Origin: Lichenicola sp964236105
Lineage (GTDB): Bacteria; Pseudomonadota; Alphaproteobacteria; Acetobacterales; Acetobacteraceae
Assembly: GCA_964236105.1 (NCBI GenBank)
Contig: CAXSBC010000001.1
Location: forward strand, 124,001-188,000
Direction: 5' to 3'
DNA length: 64,000 bases
Each line of letters begins with the position of its first letter. Position 1 is the stretch's first letter. The notes beneath the pieces are model-generated. The model ran no database searches. It had not been told where the DNA came from and worked only from the letters and a program-made list of their open reading frames with translations. This document shows, piece by piece, positions 51,524-60,338 of this stretch. Position numbers and translations under genes: made by a program.

Positions 51524-52561
51524 GTGAACGACATCACCGCCTCCGGCATCCCGTCCGGCCACGCCCTGCCGGAGCCGCCGGCCAGCGCCGCCACGCACGA
51601 GACCGCATCGGGCATCCCGTCCGGACCCGCCAGCATCCCGCACCTCGCATCCGCACCCGCGACGGTCGCGCCGGGAGCCGGGCTGGGCGCTGCCCTGGCG
51701 ACGCGGGCCGGCGAGATCGAGGCGACGCTGGAGGTCCTGATCCCGAGGGTGAGCGGCGGCGAGGCCAGGCTGGTCGAGGCGATGCGCTATGCCACGCTCG
51801 GCGGCGGCAAGCGGCTGCGCGGCTTCCTGGTGATGGAGGTGGCGGAGCTGTTCGGCGCCCCCATCCAGGGCGCGGCGCGGGCGGCGGCCTCGGTCGAGAT
51901 GCTGCACGCCTATTCGCTGGTGCATGACGACCTGCCGGCGATGGATGACGACGATCTGCGCCGCGGCCGGCCCTCGACCCATATCCGCTTCGACGAGGCC
52001 ACCGCCATCCTGGCCGGCGACGCGCTGCAGACGCTGGCCTTCGCGGTGGTGGCCGATGCCGACACCCATCCGGACGCGCAGGCGCGGATCGAGCTGGTGG
52101 CGGCCCTGGCGGAGGCGTCGGGGGCTGCCGGCATGGTCGGCGGGCAGATGATCGACATGGAAGGCGAAGGCCGGGCGCTGCCGCTGCCCGAGGTCGAGCG
52201 GCTGCATGCGCTGAAGACCGGCCGGCTGATCCGCTACAGCGCCGAGGCCGGCGCCATCCTGGGACGGGCGACGGCGGAGCAGCGCGCGGCGGTCGCCGCC
52301 TACGGACGCGACCTGGGGGCCGCGTTCCAGGTCGCCGACGACGTGCTGGACGCGACCGCCGATGCCGAGGCGCTAGGCAAGACCGCGGGCAAGGATGCGG
52401 ATGCCGGCAAGTCGACCGTCGTGGCGCTGCTCGGCATCGAGGGCGCGCGGGCGGAAGCCGAGCGGCTGGCCATGCTGGCCGCGGACGCGCTGGCGGCGTT
52501 CGGGCCGGAAGCGGACCGGCTCCGGTCGCTGGCGCGCTACGTGGTCGAACGTCGTTCCTGA
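51524..52561 (+). CDS. ispA: Farnesyl/geranylgeranyl diphosphate synthase
   Basis: A 345-residue trans-prenyltransferase. The first Asp-rich motif DDLPAMDDDDLRRGRPS starts at D135, the second as DDVLDAT near D272; GGGKRLR and KTGRLI are also present. It condenses IPP with allylic diphosphates, probably to farnesyl diphosphate. GTG 51524 follows a GGAGG. The first 45 residues before the core are an Ala/Pro extension containing a duplicated TASGIPSG, about 22 residues apart. Sits between xseB and dxs. Confidence 0.93.
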   Translation: MNDITASGIPSGHALPEPPASAATHETASGIPSGPASIPHLASAPATVAPGAGLGAALATRAGEIEATLEVLIPRVSGGEARLVEAMRYATLGGGKRLRGFLVMEVAELFGAPIQGAARAAASVEMLHAYSLVHDDLPAMDDDDLRRGRPSTHIRFDEATAILAGDALQTLAFAVVADADTHPDAQARIELVAALAEASGAAGMVGGQMIDMEGEGRALPLPEVERLHALKTGRLIRYSAEAGAILGRATAEQRAAVAAYGRDLGAAFQVADDVLDATADAEALGKTAGKDADAGKSTVVALLGIEGARAEAERLAMLAADALAAFGPEADRLRSLARYVVERRS

Positions 52562-52573
52562 GGCACCGGCACG

Positions 52574-54544
52574 ATGACCACGCCCGGCCAATACCCCCTG
52601 CTGGACCGCATTCGGTCGCCGCGTGATCTGCGCAACCTGTCGGGGGAGCAGTTGCGGCAGGTGGCGGACGAGCTGCGGGGCGAGACGCTGGATGCGGTAT
52701 CGATCACCGGCGGGCATCTGGGGGCGTCGCTGGGGGTGGTGGAGCTCACCGTGGCGCTGCATGCGGTGTTCGACACCCCCGACGACCGGCTGATCTGGGA
52801 CGTCGGCCACCAGACCTACCCGCACAAGATCCTGACCGAGCGGCGCGACCGCATCCGCACGCTGCGCCAGCCGGGCGGGCTGTCGGGCTTCACCCGGCGC
52901 GCGGAGAGCCAGTATGACCCGTTCGGGGCGGCGCACTCGTCGACCTCGATCTCGGCCGGTCTCGGCATGGCGGTGGCCCACGACATCCTGCACAGCCAGG
53001 GTGCTGCCCCGGTGGCAGACCGGCACGTGATCGCGGTGATCGGCGACGGCTCGATCTCGGCCGGCATGGCCTACGAGGCGATGAACAACGCCGGCTCGTC
53101 GAAGGCGCGCCTGATCGTCATCCTCAACGACAACGAGATGAGCATCGCGCCCCCGGTGGGGGCGATGTCGGCCTACCTGACGCGGCTGCTGTCGAGCCAG
53201 AAGTTCCTCAGCCTGCGCGACCTCGCCGGCCGGGTGGCACGCCGCCTGCCCAACCCGATCGAGCGCACCGCCAAGCGCGCGGACGAGTATGCGCGCGGCA
53301 TGCTGACCGGCGGCACGCTGTTCGAGGAGCTGGGCTTCTACTATATCGGCCCGATCGACGGCCACAACATGGACCACCTGCTGCCGGTGCTGCGCAACCT
53401 GCGCGACGCCGACGAGCCCGGCCCGGTGCTGCTGCACGTGATCACCCAGAAGGGCCGCGGCTATGCGCCGGCAGAAGCGTCTGGCGACAAGTATCACGCG
53501 GTGGCGCGCTTCAACGTGGTCACCGGCGAGCAGGCCAAGACCCCGCCGGGACCGCCCACCTACACCGCGGTGTTCGGCCGCGAGCTCGCCGCGTGTGCGG
53601 ACGACGACAACAAGATCGTGGCGATCACCGCAGCCATGCCGTCCGGCACCGGGCTGGACGCGTTCGCCCAGCGCCACCCCGACCGCTTCTTCGACGTGGG
53701 CATCGCCGAGCAGCACGCCGTCACCTTCGCCGCCGGCATGGCCACCGAGGGCCTCAAGCCGTTCTGCGCGATCTACTCGACCTTCCTGCAGCGCGCCTAC
53801 GACCAGGTGGTGCACGACGTGGTGCTGCAGGGGCTGCCCGTGCGCTTTGCCATCGACCGCGCCGGCCTGGTGGGCGCCGACGGGGCGACGCATGCGGGCT
53901 CCTTCGACCTGAACTATCTCGGCTGCCTGCCGGGGATGACCATCATGGCGCCGTCCGACGAGATCGAGCTGCTGCACATGACCGCCACCGCAGCCGCGTT
54001 CGACGACGGGCCGATCGCGCTGCGCTACCCGCGCGGCAATGGCCTCGGCCTCGAGGCGCTGCCCGCCCGCGGCGCCATCCTGCCGATCGGCCGCGGCCGC
54101 ATCCTGCGCCAGGCCGGACGCCAGCACGGGCGCGAGCAGGGCGGCATCGCGCTGCTCAGCCTGGGCACGCGGCTCGGCGAGGCGCTGCGGGCCGCCGACG
54201 AGCTCGCCGCCCGCGGCCTGCCGCCCACCGTGGTCGATGCCCGCTTCGCCAAGCCCCTCGATACCGAGCTGATCGAGCAGCTGGCCCGCAACCACGCCGT
54301 GCTGATCACCCTGGAGGAAGGGGCCGCCGGCGGCTTCGGGGCAATGGTCATGCACCACCTCGCCAGCACCGGACTGCTCGATCGCGTCCGCATGCGGCCC
54401 ATGACCCTGCCAGACCGCTTCATCGACCACGATACCCCCACCGCACAGATCATCCAGGCCGGACTGTCCGCCAAACACGTCGTCCAGACCGCACTGCAGG
54501 CACTGGGCGTGGAGCAGAGCGGCGACCGGTCCGGGCTGGCCTGA
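52574..54544 (+). CDS. dxs: 1-deoxy-D-xylulose-5-phosphate synthase
   Basis: A 656-residue thiamine-diphosphate enzyme for the first step of the MEP isoprenoid pathway. The ThDP motif GDGSISAGMAYEAMNNAG begins at residue 157. The N-terminal GGHLGASLGVVELTVALH, FDVGIAEQHAVTFAAG and DRAGLVGADGATHAG are all conserved. It provides precursors used by the ispA product upstream. Gap of 12 bp to ispA, 10 bp to tlyA. Confidence 0.96.
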   Translation: MTTPGQYPLLDRIRSPRDLRNLSGEQLRQVADELRGETLDAVSITGGHLGASLGVVELTVALHAVFDTPDDRLIWDVGHQTYPHKILTERRDRIRTLRQPGGLSGFTRRAESQYDPFGAAHSSTSISAGLGMAVAHDILHSQGAAPVADRHVIAVIGDGSISAGMAYEAMNNAGSSKARLIVILNDNEMSIAPPVGAMSAYLTRLLSSQKFLSLRDLAGRVARRLPNPIERTAKRADEYARGMLTGGTLFEELGFYYIGPIDGHNMDHLLPVLRNLRDADEPGPVLLHVITQKGRGYAPAEASGDKYHAVARFNVVTGEQAKTPPGPPTYTAVFGRELAACADDDNKIVAITAAMPSGTGLDAFAQRHPDRFFDVGIAEQHAVTFAAGMATEGLKPFCAIYSTFLQRAYDQVVHDVVLQGLPVRFAIDRAGLVGADGATHAGSFDLNYLGCLPGMTIMAPSDEIELLHMTATAAAFDDGPIALRYPRGNGLGLEALPARGAILPIGRGRILRQAGRQHGREQGGIALLSLGTRLGEALRAADELAARGLPPTVVDARFAKPLDTELIEQLARNHAVLITLEEGAAGGFGAMVMHHLASTGLLDRVRMRPMTLPDRFIDHDTPTAQIIQAGLSAKHVVQTALQALGVEQSGDRSGLA

Positions 54545-54554
54545 CGGCAGGGAG

Positions 54555-55289
54555 ATGAAGAAGCGGGCGGATCAGCTGCTGGTCGAGCGCGGGCTCGCGG
54601 ACACGCGCACGCGGGCGCAGGCGCTGATCCTGGCCGGGCTGGTGTTCACCGGCGAGGCGCGCGTGGCCAAGGCGGGCGACGCCCTGGCCGAGGACGCACC
54701 GCTAGCCTTGCGCGGACAGGACCATCCCTGGGTGTCACGAGGCGGGCTGAAGCTGGCGCACGCGCTGGAGCACTTCGCCCTGTCGCCGGACGGCCGAACC
54801 TGCCTCGATATCGGCGCCTCGACCGGAGGCTTCACCGACGTGCTGCTGACGCACGGCGCTGCCCGCGTGCATGCGGTGGATGTCGGGCACGGCCAGCTTG
54901 CCTGGAAGCTGCGCGGCGATCCCCGGGTCGTGGTGCATGAGAAGGTGAATGCGCGCAGCCTGACGACGGCCGCCGTGCCGGATGCGATCGGCGCCCTGGT
55001 CTGCGACGCGAGCTTCATCGGCCTGAGGACGGTGCTGCCGGCACCGCTCGGCCTGTGCGCGCCGGGCGCCTGGGCGGTGGGGCTGATCAAGCCGCAGTTC
55101 GAGGCCGGCCGAGGCTCGGTCGGAAGCAAGGGGGTGGTGCGGGACGCGGCGATCCATGAGCAGGTCTGCGCCACGATACAGGACTGGTGGAGCGCGCTGC
55201 CCGGCTGGTCGGTGCTCGGCATCGAACCCAGCCCGATCACCGGACCGGAAGGCAACCGGGAGTTCCTGATCGCCGCCCGGCGCGACTGA
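54555..55289 (+). CDS. tlyA: TlyA-family rRNA 2'-O-methyltransferase / hemolysin-like
   Basis: A 244-residue protein. An N-terminal S4 RNA-binding domain (KKRADQLLVERGLADTRTRA) is followed by an FtsJ-like methyltransferase with motif I DIGASTGGFTD at about residue 85. TlyA enzymes methylate ribose in 16S/23S rRNA. A GGGAG site precedes ATG 54555. Last gene of the xseB-ispA-dxs-tlyA run. Confidence 0.93.
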   Translation: MKKRADQLLVERGLADTRTRAQALILAGLVFTGEARVAKAGDALAEDAPLALRGQDHPWVSRGGLKLAHALEHFALSPDGRTCLDIGASTGGFTDVLLTHGAARVHAVDVGHGQLAWKLRGDPRVVVHEKVNARSLTTAAVPDAIGALVCDASFIGLRTVLPAPLGLCAPGAWAVGLIKPQFEAGRGSVGSKGVVRDAAIHEQVCATIQDWWSALPGWSVLGIEPSPITGPEGNREFLIAARRD

Positions 55290-55299
55290 CTCCGCGGGA

Positions 55300-55449
55300 T
55301 CAGGCCGAACGGATCGGCTGTTCCAGATCGTGCCGGGAGACCTCCGCGAGCAGGTCCCAGATCCGCGACGGCGTCGTCAGCAGATCGTCATCGTCATTCA
55401 GCAGGCGGTCGAGTTCCAGAAGCTTCGCATCGTATTCAAGGTCGTTCAT
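55300..55449 (-). CDS. Small acidic protein (49 aa)
   Basis: A 49-residue, strongly acidic helical protein (opening MNDLEYDAKLLELDRLLNDD) with an Asp/Leu-rich first half. ATG 55449 is preceded by GGAGG at 6-7 nt, a good site. It lies between tlyA and rlmN on the opposite strand. Not recognised; the first half looks like a coiled coil. The composition argues for a real gene. Confidence 0.55.
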   Translation of the reverse strand: MNDLEYDAKLLELDRLLNDDDDLLTTPSRIWDLLAEVSRHDLEQPIRSA

Positions 55450-55623
55450 CTCGGAGCCTCCAGGCGCTCTGCGCCACTTGCCTTGGCAAACGTGTCTTCC
55501 ATGTGACTGTTCCACTCGAATAGACGCTTCCGCCTGCGCCTCGCAATGAATTGTTCCTCGGAGCGATGCCGCTTGCCGCACAGCACGCACCCGCCTATCT
55601 GCAGCGCGGCCCCCGGACGCAGC

Positions 55624-56826
55624 ATGACCCCTCTCGATCACCTTCCGACACCAGCCAGCCAGGCTGCCCACGACCTCTCCGAGGCCGAGCGGGCCCGCAT
55701 CCTGGCCAAGGCGGCGCTGTTCGCACCGCCACCGGCGGTGCTGGCGGATGGAAGGCGGGAGATCGTCGGGCTGTCGCGAGACGAGCTGACCGAGGCGCTG
55801 CTGGCGATCGGCGAGAAGCCGTTCCGCACCAAGCAGATCTGGCACTGGGTCTATCATCAGGGCGTCACCGACTTCGCGTCCATGAGCTCGCTGTCGCGGC
55901 CGCTGCAGCAGAAGATGGCGGAGCGCTTCGTGATCGGGCGGCCCGAGGCTGCGGTGGTGCAGACCAGCAGCGACGAGACCCGCAAGTTCCTGTTCCGCTT
56001 CCGCGACGGGCAGGAGGCGGAGACCGTCTACATCCCCGACCGGCGCGAGGACCGCGGCGCGGTCTGCATCTCGAGCCAGGTCGGCTGCACCCTGTCCTGC
56101 ACCTTCTGCCATACCGGCACCCAGAAGCTCGCCCGCAACCTGGGTGCCGCCGAGATCGTCGGCCAGTTCATGGCCGCCCGCGACAGCTACGGCGAGTGGC
56201 CGAGCCCGCAGGGCGAAACGCCGCGGCTGCTGTCCACGATCGTGCTGATGGGCATGGGCGAGCCGCTCTACAACTACGACAACGTCGCCAAGGCGATGCG
56301 CATCGTCATGGACAATGAGGGCATCGCGCTGTCGCGACGGCGCATCACGCTGTCCACCTCGGGCGTGGTGCCGATGATGGATCGGGCGGGCGAGGAGCTC
56401 GGCATCAACCTGGCAGTCAGCCTGCATGCGGTGCGCGACGCGCTGCGCGACGAGATCGTGCCGCTGAACCGGAAATACCCGATCGCCGAGCTGATCGCGG
56501 CGTGCCGGCGCTATCCGGCGGCGAGCAACGCGCGCCGGATCACCTTCGAATACGTCATGCTGCGCGGGGTGAACGACAGCGAGGCGGAGGCGCGCGAGCT
56601 GGTGCGGCTGATCGCCGGCATCCCGGCCAAGGTGAACCTGATCCCGTTCAATCCCTGGCCCGGCAGCCGCTATCTGCCCTCGACGCGCGAGCAGCTCGGC
56701 CGGTTCGCGCAGATCGTGATGGATGCGGGCTTCGCCTCGCCGATCCGCATGCCGCGCGGCCGCGACATCCTGGCGGCCTGCGGGCAGCTGCGCACCGAAA
56801 GCACCCGCGCGCGGCCGGTGGCCTGA
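55624..56826 (+). CDS. rlmN: Dual-specificity 23S rRNA/tRNA m2A methyltransferase RlmN
   Basis: A 400-residue radical-SAM enzyme methylating A2503 of 23S rRNA and A37 of some tRNAs. The cluster cysteines are C155, C159 and C162 (GCTLSCTFCHTG). GEKPFRTKQIWHWVYHQG, MGMGEPLYNYDN and the C-terminal RGRDILAACGQL, with the second catalytic Cys, are present. Start ATG 55624 gives a 400-residue family-length protein. Confidence 0.95.
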   Translation: MTPLDHLPTPASQAAHDLSEAERARILAKAALFAPPPAVLADGRREIVGLSRDELTEALLAIGEKPFRTKQIWHWVYHQGVTDFASMSSLSRPLQQKMAERFVIGRPEAAVVQTSSDETRKFLFRFRDGQEAETVYIPDRREDRGAVCISSQVGCTLSCTFCHTGTQKLARNLGAAEIVGQFMAARDSYGEWPSPQGETPRLLSTIVLMGMGEPLYNYDNVAKAMRIVMDNEGIALSRRRITLSTSGVVPMMDRAGEELGINLAVSLHAVRDALRDEIVPLNRKYPIAELIAACRRYPAASNARRITFEYVMLRGVNDSEAEARELVRLIAGIPAKVNLIPFNPWPGSRYLPSTREQLGRFAQIVMDAGFASPIRMPRGRDILAACGQLRTESTRARPVA

Positions 56827-56917
56827 CGCGCCGGGGCGTTGCCGGAGACGCTCGCGCCGCCTGGACTGGCCCGGACGGCGGCGCGATGGTTGATCCCGGA
56901 TCATCGTGAGGCCCAGC

Positions 56918-57367
56918 ATGTCCCGCTCCGCTCGTCGCATCCTCGTCTGCAGCCTGCTCGTCCTGGGTCCCGCCGCAGGGACCCAGGCGCAGAGCCTGCC
57001 ATCGTTCGGCGGTAACCCACTCGGCGGCGTGATGTCGGGCCTGGGTAGCGGTGGCGGCGCGGGCGGCGGGTTGAGCGGGCTGCTCGGCCGGGGGCTGCCA
57101 TCGGTGTCCTCGGCCCCGACCGGCAACGTCGCCGGGGTGCTCGGCTACTGCATGCAGACCAACGCGCTGCAGGGCGGCAATGCCGGCTCCACGCTCAACG
57201 CCCTGACCAGCCGTCGCGGCCTGACCTCGTCGTCGGGCTATGCGCAGGGCCAGCAGGGGCTGCTGCAGACCGGCAACGGCAACAGCGTGTCGATGGCCGG
57301 GATGAGCGGGCAGGTCCGCTCCCGCATGTGCAGCATGGTGCTCAGCCGGGCGCAGTCCTTTCTCTAG
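56918..57367 (+). CDS. DUF2501 (YjjA-like) secreted protein
   Basis: A 149-residue exported protein. Signal peptide about residues 1-25 (LVCSLLVLGPAAGTQAQ). The mature part has a Gly-rich stretch and then the DUF2501 core: APTGNVAGVLGYCMQTNAL, SSGYAQGQQGLLQTG, RSRMCSMVLSRAQSFL, with two conserved cysteines. ATG 56918 has a GAGG 7 nt upstream; the frame also has GTG 56906. The E. coli relative YjjA is of unknown function. Confidence 0.8.
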   Translation: MSRSARRILVCSLLVLGPAAGTQAQSLPSFGGNPLGGVMSGLGSGGGAGGGLSGLLGRGLPSVSSAPTGNVAGVLGYCMQTNALQGGNAGSTLNALTSRRGLTSSSGYAQGQQGLLQTGNGNSVSMAGMSGQVRSRMCSMVLSRAQSFL

Positions 57368-57525
57368 GAGAGCCGTGGGCTTCCTCATGGATGCGGTTCG
57401 TCTCCCGACGTCCGTTCTTCTGGCGGCGGGGCCTCTGTCCTGGCCGGTCATCCCCGCCCGGGGGGGCCAAGGTGACGCAACCCGACCGGCGCCGGGCGCG
57501 TCAGTCTCTCGCAAGGGAGACTTCC

Positions 57526-57726
57526 ATGGCCGCAGCATCGGGACAGACGACGGGCAACGTGCCGATCGAGGCGATCGATCCGGGCGGCACGCACAAGGCG
57601 CCGACGGGCGACGCCGGCAAGTCGGGGCCGTCGGCCAAGACCCGGCCAGAGGTGCAGAGCGGCGACCGCAACGAGGCGCCGAACGCGACCATCCACGACA
57701 GCGACACCAATCCCGCCGACGCCTGA
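57526..57726 (+). CDS. Small hydrophilic hypothetical protein
   Basis: A 66-residue protein, disordered by composition (Gly, Pro, Thr, Asp, Asn), opening MAAASGQTTGNVPIEAIDPG. GGGAG lies about 7 nt before ATG 57526. No domain recognised. 10 bp before the acyl-CoA dehydrogenase gene, so possibly in its operon. Confidence 0.55.
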   Translation: MAAASGQTTGNVPIEAIDPGGTHKAPTGDAGKSGPSAKTRPEVQSGDRNEAPNATIHDSDTNPADA

Positions 57727-57736
57727 TCGCGCACGC

Positions 57737-58876
57737 ATGGACGGCCAGGCGTCCGCTGCGCCACGGGCAGCGACCACGGCGCTGCTCCAGCGCCTCGGCG
57801 ACGCGTTGCCGGCTCTGCAGGCGGAAGCCGCGGCCGGCGACCGCGAGGGCCGGTTTCCCGCCGATGGCCTCGTCCTGCTGCGCGCGTCGGGCGCTCTCGC
57901 GGCACCGCTGCCGCGATCGGCAGGCGGGCTCGGGCTCGGCACCGAGCCTGACGGCGCGCTCGGGATGCTGGCGCTGCTCCGGCTGATCGGCCGCGGCAAC
58001 CTGTCCCTCGGCCGTCTCTACGAGGGGCATGTCAACGCGATCAAGCTGGTCGTGCAGTACGGCAGCGCGGGACAGCTCGATCGGCTGGCCTCGGCGATCC
58101 GGACCGACGGCTTCTGCGGCATCTGGGTCACCGAGGGGCCAGAGCCGCTGCGCTATCGGGACGGGCCGGACGGGATCGTGCTGGAGGGCAACAAGTGGTT
58201 CGCCTCGGGCGCGCGGCACGTGACGCATCCCCTGGTCACCGCGCTGTCCCCGGACGGCGCGGCCCGCATGCTGCTGGTGCGGCTCGGCGTCGAGCGCGAT
58301 GTCGAGGCCGACGCGCAGAGCCTGGGCGGCATGCGGGGTGCCGGCACCGGACGCGTGCGCTTCACCGGCATGACGCCCGGCGCGGACGCGCTGATCGGCG
58401 GCCCGGGCGACTATCTGCGGCAGCCGGAGTTCTCCGCCGGCGCCTGGCGCGGCATCGCGGTGGCGCTGGGCGGCATCGACCGGCTGGTCGACCTGCTGCG
58501 CGACCAGCTCGCCGCCCGCGGCCGCGACGACAATCCGCACCAGCGCGCGCGGATCGGCGAGGCGCTGATCGCCCGCGAGACGGCGTCGTTGTGGGCCCGC
58601 CGGGCGGCGCTGGTCGCCGAGGGCGGCCGCTTCGGCCATGGCGACGTCGCCGGCACGGTCAACCTGGCGCGCATCGCCTGCGAGGCGGCCGGCCTCGACG
58701 TGATCCGCCTGGTGCAGCGCGGGCTCGGCCTGGCCGCGTTCATGCGCAGCAACGAGGCGGAACGGGCGATGCGCGATCTCGCCACCTACCTGCGCCAGCC
58801 GGCACCCGACGAGACCCTGACCGAGGCCGCCGCGTGGTTCGTCGGGCACGACCTGCCTGACCCGGACGCGCCGTGA
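57737..58876 (+). CDS. Acyl-CoA dehydrogenase-family protein
   Basis: A 379-residue flavoprotein-like enzyme. GLYEGHVNAIKLV-like helix (GRLYEGHVNAIKLVVQYG), IWVTEGPEPLRYR, LEGNKWFASGARHVTHPLV (residues about 145-165) and IACEAAGLDVIRLVQR correspond to the middle and C-terminal domains of the acyl-CoA dehydrogenase fold. Catalytic Glu cannot be located with certainty, so it may be a divergent member with a biosynthetic role. Its stop overlaps the GTG of the PIG-L gene (GTGA), a sign of one operon. Confidence 0.75.
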   Translation: MDGQASAAPRAATTALLQRLGDALPALQAEAAAGDREGRFPADGLVLLRASGALAAPLPRSAGGLGLGTEPDGALGMLALLRLIGRGNLSLGRLYEGHVNAIKLVVQYGSAGQLDRLASAIRTDGFCGIWVTEGPEPLRYRDGPDGIVLEGNKWFASGARHVTHPLVTALSPDGAARMLLVRLGVERDVEADAQSLGGMRGAGTGRVRFTGMTPGADALIGGPGDYLRQPEFSAGAWRGIAVALGGIDRLVDLLRDQLAARGRDDNPHQRARIGEALIARETASLWARRAALVAEGGRFGHGDVAGTVNLARIACEAAGLDVIRLVQRGLGLAAFMRSNEAERAMRDLATYLRQPAPDETLTEAAAWFVGHDLPDPDAP

Positions 58877-59601
58877 GGGCCGATGCCGCGCAGGCCGCGT
58901 TCCGTTCGCTGCCGATGGCGGCACTGGACGAGATCGTGCCCGGCACGGCGCTGATCCTGGCGCCGCACGCCGACGACGAGAGCCTGGGCTGCGGCGGGCT
59001 GATCGCGGCGAGCTGCGCCGCCGGTCGGCCGCCGCTGGTGGTGATCGTCACCGACGGCGTGGGCTCGCATCCCGGCTCGCCCTCCTGGCCGGCCGACCGC
59101 CTCCGCCGGACGCGCGAGGCGGAGGCGCAGGCGGCGGTGGCGCTGCTCGGGCTGCCGGCCGGGCGCCTGTCGTTCCTGCGCCTGCCCGACACGCGCAGCC
59201 CGCGCGACGGGCCGGAGTTCGAGCGCGCCGTCGCGACGCTGTCGGCGCTGGCGGAGGCGCAGGGCTGCGACACGGTGCTGTCGACCTGGCGGCACGATCC
59301 GCACTGCGACCATGACAGCGCCTGGATGATGGGCCGGGCGCTGGCGCGGCGGAACCGGCTAGCGCTGCTGGCCTATCCGGTGTGGGGCTGGCTGCTCGCG
59401 GCGGACGCCCTGCTGGATGGCGGGCCGCCGGTCGGCTGGCGCCTCGACATCACGCCGCATCTGCCGGACAAGCAGGCGGCGATCCGGGCGCACCGGACCC
59501 AGTACGGCGATCTGATCACCGACGATCCCGACGGATTCCGTCTGCCCGACGCGCTGCTGGCGGTGTTCGCGGCCCCCTACGAGGTGTTTCTGCAGCCATG
59601 A
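58873..59601 (+). CDS. PIG-L family deacetylase (LmbE-like)
   Basis: A 242-residue zinc deacetylase. The family motif PHADDE lies at 31-36, followed by SLGCGG; VLSTWRHDPHCDHD supplies the second zinc-binding His set. Such enzymes remove N-acetyl groups from sugars, for example GlcNAc-conjugates. GTG 58873 overlaps the preceding stop, and the stop overlaps the next ATG (ATGA), so three genes are translationally coupled. Confidence 0.88.
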   Translation: MRADAAQAAFRSLPMAALDEIVPGTALILAPHADDESLGCGGLIAASCAAGRPPLVVIVTDGVGSHPGSPSWPADRLRRTREAEAQAAVALLGLPAGRLSFLRLPDTRSPRDGPEFERAVATLSALAEAQGCDTVLSTWRHDPHCDHDSAWMMGRALARRNRLALLAYPVWGWLLAADALLDGGPPVGWRLDITPHLPDKQAAIRAHRTQYGDLITDDPDGFRLPDALLAVFAAPYEVFLQP

Positions 59602-60203
59602 GCGACCAGAGCTGGAACGGCGAGGTGTTCGAGCGGCTCTACGAGGCCAACCCCGATCCGTGGGGGTTCCAGACCAGCGCCTACGAGCGGGCGAAGTATG
59701 CCGAGACCCTGGCAGCACTCGGGACGCGGCGGTTCCGCTTCGCGCTGGAGCTCGGCTGCTCGATCGGGGTGATGACGCAGGCGCTGGCGCCGCGCTGCGA
59801 CCGGCTGCTCGGGATCGACATCGCCGAGACCGCCCTGGCGCTGGCCCGGTCGCGCTGCGACGCCCTCGCCGGGGTGTCGTTCCGCCGCTGCCGGCTGCCG
59901 GACGAGTTCCCGGCGCTGGAGGCGGGCAGCGTCGACCTGATCCTGGTGTCGGAGCTGCTGTATTTCCTGTCGCCTGCGGATAATGCCCGCCTGGCCGCGG
60001 ACATCCTGAAGGCGCTCGCGCCGGACGGGATGCTGGTGCTGGTGAACTGGACCGGCGAGACCAACACCCCCTGCACGGGCGACGAGGCGGCCCGCCTGCT
60101 CATCGCCGCCTGCACGGCGCAGGGTCTCGAGGTCACGCTCGACAGCAGGCCGGGCAGCTATCGCCTGGACCGGCTGGAACGCGGCCATCCTGCCGGCGGC
60201 TGA
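59598..60203 (+). CDS. NodS-like SAM-dependent methyltransferase
   Basis: A 201-residue class I methyltransferase. The opening FERLYEANPDPWGFQTSAYE and ALELGCSIGVMTQALA (motif I, residues about 49-64), LILVSELLYFL and VNWTGETNTPCTGDEAA match the NodS group, which N-methylates sugars of Nod factors. Here no nod genes exist, so another sugar conjugate is likely. Third gene of the coupled operon. Confidence 0.85.
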   Translation: MSDQSWNGEVFERLYEANPDPWGFQTSAYERAKYAETLAALGTRRFRFALELGCSIGVMTQALAPRCDRLLGIDIAETALALARSRCDALAGVSFRRCRLPDEFPALEAGSVDLILVSELLYFLSPADNARLAADILKALAPDGMLVLVNWTGETNTPCTGDEAARLLIAACTAQGLEVTLDSRPGSYRLDRLERGHPAGG

Positions 60204-60325
60204 CGCGCGCCGGTGATGCGCGCCGGTGACGCGCCGAGCGCCCTGTCGTGCCGCGTGTCCTGTCGAATTAATGCACCATTACCGTCGGAAGTGAACAAAC
60301 TTCGCGCTATCCGGCCGGCTTTAGC

Positions 60326-60338
60326 CGATAATACAACC
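60326..60338 (+). promoter_or_regulatory. Possible promoter giving a near-leaderless transcript
   Basis: GATAAT near 60327-60332 is a good -10 hexamer, 7 bp before the transglycosylase ATG at 60339. A -35 hexamer is weak (around 60305-60310). Transcription from it would leave almost no leader. No ribosome-binding site is visible. Confidence 0.3.
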
